Source: a bacterium
GTDB lineage: Bacteria > Patescibacteriota > Microgenomatia > Levybacterales > UBA12049
Length of the DNA: 11,608 bases
Reading direction: 5' to 3'
Assembly (NCBI GenBank): GCA_021820025.1
Contig: JAKAEF010000020.1
Location: 1-11,608 of the forward strand
Shown piece by piece: positions 5,676 through 11,608 of this stretch (position 1 is its first letter; every line of letters starts with the position of its first letter). Under the pieces are notes generated by a model. It was not told the origin of the DNA, made no database searches, and saw only the letters and a list, made by a program, of their open reading frames with translations. The position numbers and the translations under genes are program-made.

Positions 5676-8600
5676 CTACTGAATTTGCGGTTTTTTAATA
5701 GTTTGGACAAGAATAACAGGCTTATCATTTTTTCTATCTAACTTTCCTTCTATCATAATAACTGTATCTTTAATGAGCATTTCTTTATATTGTTCAAAAA
5801 CTCTTGGGAAAACAATACACTCAACAGATTGTCCTTTTTCATCTCCTAAAGATACGAATGCCATTTCTGCATTAGATTTTTTGGTAAATATTTTTTTAAC
5901 CGTTTCTACAAATCCTCCGATTTTTACAATCATGCCATCTTGCCCTTCTGACAGGGTTTCTAACTCATGAGTAATAATAGATTTAATTGTCTCCAAATAC
6001 TTTGCATGTGGATGAGCAGTTAGGTAAATTCCTAAAAATTCTTTTTCAAAGGCTAATTTTTCTTCTGGCGTAAAATCTTCTAAATCTTCAAACGCATTAT
6101 CTGCCGCTACTTTAAGTGGTTCTGGTTCTTCATCTCCAAACAAGCTTGCCTGTCCTTCTTGTTTTTGTTTTTTAATTTTATTTGCCTTTTCTGTTGTCTC
6201 CATAAAAGAAGCCAATAAAAGTGCTCGTTTGCCAAACTTATCCATTGCACCCGCCTTAATTAAACTCTCCATTGTCTTTTTATTGACCGATGTTCCATCT
6301 ACCCTAACACAAAAATCTTCAAAACTTTTAAACGATCCTTTTTGTCTTGCTTCTATAATTGCACTAATAGCAGATGCCCCAACATTTTTAATTGCAGAAA
6401 GTCCAAATCTGATTTTTGTATTCTCCTCAATTCCAAACTCGTTATCCGATTTATTAATATCTGGAGGCAGCAAGGTAACTTTTAATCTTTTACATTCTGC
6501 AACCGCTTGAGCAATTTTTTCATTTTTTGCTGGCCCTGTTGTCCCTCTGGATTCAGCAGTGAGTAATGCTGTCATAAATTCAACAGGAAAATGTGCCTTT
6601 AAATATCCTGTTCTGTAGGCAATAGTTGCATAACAGGCAGCATGCGCTTTGTTAAATCCATATCCTGCAAATGGAGCAATAAGCTCAAACAATTCTTCAG
6701 CTTTTTTCTGAGTTAATCCGTTTTTAATTGCACCATTAATAAACAAATCTTTTTGTTTTTTCATTTCGCTTGGAATTTTTTTACCCATTGCTTTTCTAAA
6801 TTTATCGGCATCAAGCCATGTGTATCCGGCAAGCGTAATAGTTGTAAGCAAAACATCATCTTGATACGTTAAAATGCCGTACGAATTAGCAAGAATATCG
6901 GTAAGACGTGGATCGGGGAAAGAAATAAGTGACGGATTATGTTTTCTGGCAATAAAATCTGGGATATTTTGCATTGGACCTGGTCTATACAAAGCAACCA
7001 TAGCCATAAGATCAAAAATATTAGATGGACTTAGTTCTTTAATATATCTGCGCATTCCTGCAGATTCAAGCTGAAAAATACCGGTTGTTTCTGCACTGGA
7101 AAGTAAATCATATGTTGGTTTATCATCTAAAGGTAATTTTGAAATATTAATTTCTACCCCCTGGTTTTGTTTAATAAATTTTAAGGCTTCTTCAATAATG
7201 GTTAAATTTCTTAAACCCAAAAAATCCATTTTTAATAAACCAACGCCATCTTCTCCAACAGTATACATATCGTATTGAGTAACAACTTTTTCTCCACCAG
7301 ATGGTTCTTTTTGAATCGGCACATACTCTGTTAACGGTTTATCAGAAATAACAACTCCTGCAGCATGAATAGAGGCATGTCTTACCACTCCTTCAATTTT
7401 TTTAGCAATATCAATTAATCGTTTTGTCTCTGGTTCGTTATCATACGCTCGTTTTAAATCAGGGCTTTGCTCTAGAGCATTATCCAGAGTCATCGAATGC
7501 CCTTGCCAACCTGGCGGAATCATTTTAGAAATTCTGTCAGGCCCTGCATATGGCATGCCAAGAGCACGACCAACATCTCTAACACTACCTTTAGCTTCCA
7601 TGGTACCAAAGGTAATAATTTGTGCTACCTTATCTGCTCCGTATTTTCGAGTTACATACCCAATAACTTCATCCCGTCTGGTATCAGCAAAATCTAAATC
7701 AATATCCGGTGCAGAAGGTCTAAGCGGATTTAAAAAACGTTCAAACGGTAATTTAAAGTAAAACGGATCAATATCGGTAATATTAAGACAGTATGAAATA
7801 ACAGAACCAGCAGCCGATCCTCTTCCAGGTCCAACGCTAATACTGTTATTCTTTGCCCAGTTAACAAAGTCCTGAACAGTTAAAAAGTATGTTGCATACC
7901 CTTTTTTAAAAATAACAGACAATTCGTAGTCTAATCGGTCTTTAATTTCTTGTGTTATTTCCCCATATCGTCTTTTAGCACCTTCCCACACTAATTTTTC
8001 TAAATACTGTTCTCGAGTCATTTCCTCTGGCACTTCAAATTTTGGCATAATCCATTTGCCAAGAGTAATTTCTACACTGCACATATTGGCAATTTTTACA
8101 CTGTTTTCTATTGCCTCTGGAACATCTATAAAAAGTCCTGCCATTTCGTCACCAGATTTCATATAAAAATCTGGAGAATCAATCATAGAAAGTTTTCTAT
8201 CTTTTTCTGTAATGGTTGTTTGTGTTTGAATGCAAAGTAAAATTTCTTGTGCTTCTGCATCTCCTTTATTTGTGTAGTGATTATCATTCGTTGCAACAAG
8301 TGGTAAGCCCAATTTTCTTGCAAGTGAAATTAATTTTGGATTGACAACTTCTTGTGGAGGCACATGCAAATGTTTTTGTAATTCAATATAAAAATGATCT
8401 GGCCCAAAGATTTCTGATAATTGTTTTGCCCGTTTCTCCGCTTCTTGGTCTTGTCCTGCCAAAAGAGGTTCTGAAATAAACCCGTTAACACAAGCTGATA
8501 GACAAATTATTCCTTCATGATGTTCTTTTAGCAATTCTAAATCTGTTCTTGGTTTGTAGTAGTACCCTTCCAAATTCGCCCGTGAAATAATTTTCATTAA

Positions 8601-8891
8601 ATTTTTATACCCTGTGTTATTTTCTGCAAGTAAAATTAAATGATTATACCCAGTTTCTTTATCAAAGCGGCTCCCCTTAGTTATATAAATTTCACAGCCA
8701 ATAATTGGTTTAATTCCTGCGTCAATGCAAGCTTTATAAAAATAAATTGCACCATACAAAGCACCATGATCAGTAATTGCCAATGAATGCATGCCTAAAT
8801 CTTTGGCACGCTTTACCATAGCTTTTACTTTTCCGAGTCCATCAAGTAAAGAAAATTCTGTGTGGTTATGAAGATGTACAAAATCTGGCAT
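5676..8891 (-). CDS. dnaE: DNA polymerase III subunit alpha
   Basis: This is the catalytic subunit of the replicative DNA polymerase, a C-family enzyme. The 1071-aa protein starts with a PHP domain (about 1-280) whose nine expected metal ligands all appear present: H8, H10, D17, H42, E67, H84, C134, D203, H205. The palm holds GPGRGSAAGS (354-363) and PDIDLDF (395-401), with catalytic D396 and D398 and a third aspartate in KMDFLGL (D556). Fingers and a helix-hairpin-helix (about 830-850) follow. QASLFGD at 914-920 is a likely sliding-clamp-binding motif, and an OB fold occupies about 985-1065. The protein ends just after the OB fold, so the C-terminal tau-binding domain of longer DnaEs is missing or minimal. 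The start is fixed by FVHLHNHTEFS beginning at residue 4. Confidence 0.98.
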   Translation of the reverse strand: MPDFVHLHNHTEFSLLDGLGKVKAMVKRAKDLGMHSLAITDHGALYGAIYFYKACIDAGIKPIIGCEIYITKGSRFDKETGYNHLILLAENNTGYKNLMKIISRANLEGYYYKPRTDLELLKEHHEGIICLSACVNGFISEPLLAGQDQEAEKRAKQLSEIFGPDHFYIELQKHLHVPPQEVVNPKLISLARKLGLPLVATNDNHYTNKGDAEAQEILLCIQTQTTITEKDRKLSMIDSPDFYMKSGDEMAGLFIDVPEAIENSVKIANMCSVEITLGKWIMPKFEVPEEMTREQYLEKLVWEGAKRRYGEITQEIKDRLDYELSVIFKKGYATYFLTVQDFVNWAKNNSISVGPGRGSAAGSVISYCLNITDIDPFYFKLPFERFLNPLRPSAPDIDLDFADTRRDEVIGYVTRKYGADKVAQIITFGTMEAKGSVRDVGRALGMPYAGPDRISKMIPPGWQGHSMTLDNALEQSPDLKRAYDNEPETKRLIDIAKKIEGVVRHASIHAAGVVISDKPLTEYVPIQKEPSGGEKVVTQYDMYTVGEDGVGLLKMDFLGLRNLTIIEEALKFIKQNQGVEINISKLPLDDKPTYDLLSSAETTGIFQLESAGMRRYIKELSPSNIFDLMAMVALYRPGPMQNIPDFIARKHNPSLISFPDPRLTDILANSYGILTYQDDVLLTTITLAGYTWLDADKFRKAMGKKIPSEMKKQKDLFINGAIKNGLTQKKAEELFELIAPFAGYGFNKAHAACYATIAYRTGYLKAHFPVEFMTALLTAESRGTTGPAKNEKIAQAVAECKRLKVTLLPPDINKSDNEFGIEENTKIRFGLSAIKNVGASAISAIIEARQKGSFKSFEDFCVRVDGTSVNKKTMESLIKAGAMDKFGKRALLLASFMETTEKANKIKKQKQEGQASLFGDEEPEPLKVAADNAFEDLEDFTPEEKLAFEKEFLGIYLTAHPHAKYLETIKSIITHELETLSEGQDGMIVKIGGFVETVKKIFTKKSNAEMAFVSLGDEKGQSVECIVFPRVFEQYKEMLIKDTVIMIEGKLDRKNDKPVILVQTIKKPQIQ

Positions 8892-8903
8892 AAATATTTT
8901 TTC

Positions 8904-8920
8904 GAGCGCAAGCGCTCCTT
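8904..8920 (-). promoter_or_regulatory. Hairpin overlapping the only SD-like site of dnaE
   Basis: The palindrome GAGCGCAAGCGCTC (8904-8917) can fold into a 5-bp GC stem with a 4-base loop. On the minus strand AAGGAG (8915-8920) is the only SD-like sequence before dnaE, and its GAG is part of the stem. It lies 23 bases before the ATG, too far for normal use unless the hairpin shortens the effective distance. It may therefore control translation or simply be a structured leader. Confidence 0.4.
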
Positions 8921-8931
8921 ATTCATAGATT

Positions 8932-8960
8932 ATTGTATAGTCATAAGTAACTCAATGCAA
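8932..8960 (-). promoter_or_regulatory. Weak candidate promoter of dnaE
   Basis: On the minus strand TTGCAT (8955-8960) is followed, after 17 bases, by TACAAT (8932-8937, five of six matches to the -10 consensus). A start near 8925 would give a leader of about 35 bases containing the AAGGAG hairpin. The -35 match is poor and the region is AT-rich, so this is tentative. Confidence 0.35.
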
Positions 8961-8980
8961 GAAGTAATAAATTTTCGCTT

Positions 8981-9364
8981 TTACTGAGCAAAACCCATAT
9001 AAACTAGATATACTCCAACAATAAATATAAACAATAGCATGATATTCATTAGTAAAGGCTTTTTTTGATATTTCTTAATTGTATTTATCGTCAATTTTGG
9101 AGAAAAAACTCTTCCAATTCCTCTAATTAATAAGATCCACCCAATAAAAGTTATAATTAATCTAAAACTTAATTCCCAGATATTATGTTGAATTATTAAG
9201 AAGATTCCTATAAAAATTTCAAAAAACCCAGTAATTAAAATTGCTTTTGGATTTTTGTATAAATCAAACAATAAAGTCTGATTTTTTTTATTGATTAAAA
9301 GCGAAGTAGAAATAATAATAAAAATTAACCCAATTATTTTTGCTAAAAGAAAAGATAACTGCAT
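8981..9364 (-). CDS. Small four-helix membrane protein, function unknown
   Basis: This 127-aa protein is not assigned to a named gene. It has four predicted membrane helices at about residues 4-24, 40-59, 66-84 and 104-123, with short Lys-rich connecting segments (INKKN, KKYQKK) that suggest inner-membrane topology by the positive-inside rule. Notable motifs are HNIW (60-63) and TFIGWILLIRG (72-82). This pattern recalls an uncharacterised family of small membrane proteins I associate with Patescibacteria, but that link is from memory and not tested. Codon and base use match the neighbours. It lies between gatB and dnaE, separated by 66 and 89 bases, so its function cannot be read from context. 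No SD precedes the ATG at 9364. Confidence 0.8.
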   Translation of the reverse strand: MQLSFLLAKIIGLIFIIISTSLLINKKNQTLLFDLYKNPKAILITGFFEIFIGIFLIIQHNIWELSFRLIITFIGWILLIRGIGRVFSPKLTINTIKKYQKKPLLMNIMLLFIFIVGVYLVYMGFAQ

Positions 9365-9373
9365 AGCATTTTA

Positions 9374-9402
9374 ATACTAAAATTAATTTATAAAAAAATC
9401 AA
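9374..9402 (-). promoter_or_regulatory. Tentative promoter of the small membrane protein gene
   Basis: On the minus strand TTGATT (9397-9402) and TAGTAT (9374-9379) are separated by 17 bases, each with four of six consensus matches. The implied start lies within a few bases of the ATG at 9364, so the mRNA would be nearly leaderless, consistent with the absence of an SD. The surrounding DNA is so AT-rich that chance matches are likely. Confidence 0.25.
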
Positions 9403-9430
9403 TGATATTAAGAAGATAATTTTTTGAAGA

Positions 9431-10759
9431 TTAAATAATTAGCTTTTTAAGAGTTTCTTTGACTTTATCTGCTTTTTCTCTACCTTTTAATTCTTTCATT
9501 GCTTGACCTACTAAAAACATAAGTGCGTTTTCTTTGCCAGATTTGTAATCTGCAACAACCTTTTCATTTGCGCTTAAAATTTTTTGTAAAATTTCTTCTA
9601 ACTCTGCATCACTTATACCACTAACCTGTGTTGCTTGTTTTATCTGAGAAATTATGTCCTGTGATGGAACTTTGGCAATATCTATTTTTTTATTAATTAT
9701 CCAATTTGCAATAGCAACTGCATCTATATCTTTGCCCACTTTTACTGTTGATTCAAAATAATCTGCAGTTTCACTGTCTCTGGTAATAATTTCTGCATTG
9801 TACTCTGTAAGCTTGTATTCTTTTACAAATCGTGCTTTTTTTGCATCTGGCAATTCTGGAAGTGTGGAACGTAACGTATCCATTTGTTCTTGTGTCCATT
9901 CAATTGGTGGAATATCCGGCTCTGGGAAATACCTGTAATCTGCTGCTTCTTCTTTAGAGCGCTGTGAAACAGTTTTGCTGCCTGCTTCTACAAATCCTCG
10001 TGTTTCCTGAGCAGGAACTTCGCCTTTTTCTAAAATTTCTGTTTGTCGTTTTATTTCGTATTCAATTGCTTTTTCTACAAAACTAAAAGAGTTAATATTT
10101 TTTACTTCTACTTTGTATTTTGGCAATCCTTTTTCTCCTGTAAGTCTTAAAGAAATATTCGGTTCAAGCCGCATTTCTCCTTTTTCCATGTCTGCATTTG
10201 CAACGCCCAAGTATCTGACAATTTGCTGCAATTTTTGCAAGTATTCTTTAACTTCTTTTGCATTTTCAAAATCCGGCTCGGTAACAATTTCAACTAACGG
10301 AACGCCACTTCTGTTAAAGTCTATTAAACTTACCGATTCTCCATTTACAAAATCATGAACTAATTTTCCTGTGTCTTCTTCCATATGTGCCCGGGTTATA
10401 CCAATTTTTTTACCACTGCTTAACGTAATTGATCCATTAATTGCAAATGGTTGATCAAACTGACTTATCTGATATCCTTTAGCTAAATCAGGATAGAAGT
10501 AATTTTTTCTATCAAACTTTGAGAAAAGAGGTGTTTCACAACCCAAAGCCATACCAATTTGCACGCACCATTCAATTGCTTTTTTGTTTGGTACTGGCAA
10601 AGCCCCAGGCAATCCTAAACAAACAGGACATGTATGTGTATTTGGCTTTTCTCCAAAATAACTTGCAGAACATCCGCAAAACATTTTAGATTTTGTTTTT
10701 AGTTCTACGTGTACTTCTAAACCAATAACTGGTGTATATTTACTCATATTATTTTTCAT
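9431..10759 (-). CDS. gatB: Asp/Glu-tRNA amidotransferase subunit B
   Basis: GatB binds the misacylated tRNA and activates Glu-tRNA(Gln) or Asp-tRNA(Asn) within the GatCAB complex. The N-terminus shows VIGLEVHVELKTKSKMFCGC and the zinc-type cysteines C28, C30, C44 and C47 (CGC and CPVC). SKEEAADYRYFPEPDIPPIEW and the C-terminal FLVGQAMKELKGREKAD are also typical. At 442 aa it is some 30 residues shorter than most GatBs (about 475-480). The missing stretch appears to be in the helical region after about residue 345, where the usual GTISGKIAK-type segment is not found. The ATG at 10759 overlaps gatA by 11 bases; the in-frame ATG at 10747, just after the gatA stop, gives MSKYTPVIGLEVHVEL, which looks equally family-like. 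Neither has an SD. Confidence 0.97.
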   Translation of the reverse strand: MKNNMSKYTPVIGLEVHVELKTKSKMFCGCSASYFGEKPNTHTCPVCLGLPGALPVPNKKAIEWCVQIGMALGCETPLFSKFDRKNYFYPDLAKGYQISQFDQPFAINGSITLSSGKKIGITRAHMEEDTGKLVHDFVNGESVSLIDFNRSGVPLVEIVTEPDFENAKEVKEYLQKLQQIVRYLGVANADMEKGEMRLEPNISLRLTGEKGLPKYKVEVKNINSFSFVEKAIEYEIKRQTEILEKGEVPAQETRGFVEAGSKTVSQRSKEEAADYRYFPEPDIPPIEWTQEQMDTLRSTLPELPDAKKARFVKEYKLTEYNAEIITRDSETADYFESTVKVGKDIDAVAIANWIINKKIDIAKVPSQDIISQIKQATQVSGISDAELEEILQKILSANEKVVADYKSGKENALMFLVGQAMKELKGREKADKVKETLKKLII

Positions 10760-11608
10760 TTGGCATTTTTTTATGCCAATCGGTTACCATTTGATATGCA
10801 TTTCCAATTTGTAACAATTCTTTTTCTGCAAATTTTTTACCCATTAACTGCATACCAACTGGAATATTATTTTCTGTAAATCCTGCAGGAATTGCTAAAG
10901 ATGGAATTCCAACCAAATTAACAGTAACCGTATATAAATCTTCTAACAAATTTTGTAATGGGTCATTTATTAATTCTCCAATTTTTCTTGGAAGTCCGGG
11001 AATTACTGGCGAAAGCAAAACATCACATTCTTCAAATGCCTTGTCGAACTCAGAAATTAAAACTGTTCTGGCTTTTTGTGCTTTTTTATATAATTTATCT
11101 GCGTATCCTGCAGATAAAGCATAGGTTCCAATCATAATTCTTCGCATTGTTTCTTCAGAAAAATTGTCACGAGTATTGCCATATCTTATTCCGTCAAACC
11201 GTGCAAGGTTGGAACTTGTTTCTGACATGGCAATTAAATAATAAATAGAAACACCATATTTTAAAAATGGAATACTTACTTCTACTAATTCTGCTCCTAA
11301 ATCTTGGTATTGTTTTGCAGCTTTTGTAATTATATCTTTTGCAACAGAGTCTAATCCTTGTGCAAAAAATTCTTTTGGCATACCAATTTTTTTACCCTTT
11401 ATACTTTTTTCTAAATCTTCTGAATAATTATCAACTGGTCTGTGAGAACTTGTACCATCATGTGCATCAACTCCTGCAATTTGTCCTAATATAATTGCCA
11501 AATCTTCAACACTTTTTGCCATTGGACCAACACTATCTAAAGATGATGCATAGGCAATTGCACCATATCTTGATACTCTTCCATAGGTACTTTAAGTCCA
11601 GAAATATT
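10749..11608 (-). CDS. gatA: Asp/Glu-tRNA amidotransferase subunit A, partial, apparent frameshift near edge
   Basis: GatA is the amidase that releases ammonia from glutamine for GatB. Only the C-terminal part (about 280 residues) is in the window. Recognisable segments are TYGRVSRYGAIAYASSLDSVGPM near the right edge, RFDGIRYG in the middle, and DPLQNLLEDLYTVTVNLVGIPSLAIPAGF followed by PVGMQLMGK near the end. The catalytic Lys and Ser-cis-Ser lie further upstream, outside the window. The in-frame reading is closed by a TAA at 11592-11594, yet the bases just beyond encode SGLK in another frame, as expected before PTYGR. One base therefore seems to be missing around 11589-11590. An ATG at 11522 opens the frame but is internal to the conserved region, so it is not the true start. 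The stop overlaps gatB. Confidence 0.93.
11586..11602 (-). other. gatA: Apparent one-base frameshift in gatA
   Basis: On the minus strand TCT GGA CTT AAA (11602-11591, SGLK) is followed by GTACC (11590-11586) and then TAT GGA AGA (YGR). The family sequence SGLKPTYGR needs six bases between AAA and TAT; only five are present, and the first is a mismatch (GT for CCT). It lies about 10-20 bases from the window edge, so an assembly or sequencing error is a strong possibility; a true lesion is the other. Confidence 0.65.

Noticed and set aside
8904..8917. Intrinsic terminator for the small membrane protein gene.
   Set aside because: The short hairpin is followed in the gene direction by an A-rich stretch, not a T-tract.
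9365..9430. Terminator after gatB.
   Set aside because: The gap is AT-rich with a T-run but shows no stem longer than about 3 bp in front of it.
1..11608. Alternative genetic code with TGA as Gly or Trp.
   Set aside because: TGA terminates atpH at the expected place and no in-frame TGA occurs within the long genes.
1..11608. CRISPR array, transposase, prophage or defence island.
   Set aside because: No regularly spaced direct repeats and no such proteins were seen; the coding content is core housekeeping genes plus one small unknown.

Overview
The window looks like a chromosomal housekeeping segment from an AT-rich, streamlined bacterium, most likely a Candidate Phyla Radiation (Patescibacteria) lineage. 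The reasons are compact spacing, shortened versions of core proteins (delta subunit of 121 aa, GatB of 442 aa), few Shine-Dalgarno (SD) sites, and the general look of the DnaE and ATP synthase sequences. This placement is inference, not a lineage identification. TGA ends atpH and does not occur inside the genes, so the standard bacterial code applies and a TGA-recoded (Gracilibacteria-type) code is unlikely. Every gene I can support is on the minus strand, so transcription runs right to left.

From right to left (5' to 3' for the genes): the C-terminal part of gatA (10749 to the window edge, with an apparent one-base frameshift about 19 bases from the edge); gatB (9431-10759), overlapping gatA by 11 bases; a small four-helix membrane protein of unknown function (8981-9364); dnaE, the replicative polymerase alpha subunit (5676-8891); then an F1Fo ATP synthase operon in the order atpB (a), atpE (c), atpF (b), atpH (delta), atpA (alpha), atpG (gamma), atpD (beta, cut by the left edge). 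atpC (epsilon) would be expected just beyond the left edge but is not visible. No stretch over 300 bases lacks a gene.

Functionally the segment combines energy conversion (Fo subunits a, b, c and F1 subunits alpha, beta, gamma, delta), chromosome replication (DnaE with a full set of PHP metal ligands, so possibly self-proofreading) and tRNA amidation (GatA/GatB, making Gln-tRNA and/or Asn-tRNA). The c subunit has the proton-type pattern and lacks the Na+ ligands.

The most interesting non-coding signals are two palindromic elements inside the ATP synthase operon (atpE/atpF and atpA/atpG gaps, the second ending in a T-tract like an attenuator), a good sigma70-type promoter whose predicted start falls on an atpB start codon (possible leaderless mRNA), and a hairpin overlapping the only SD of dnaE. 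I found no novel defence, mobile or CRISPR system; the window is mainly ordinary core genes.
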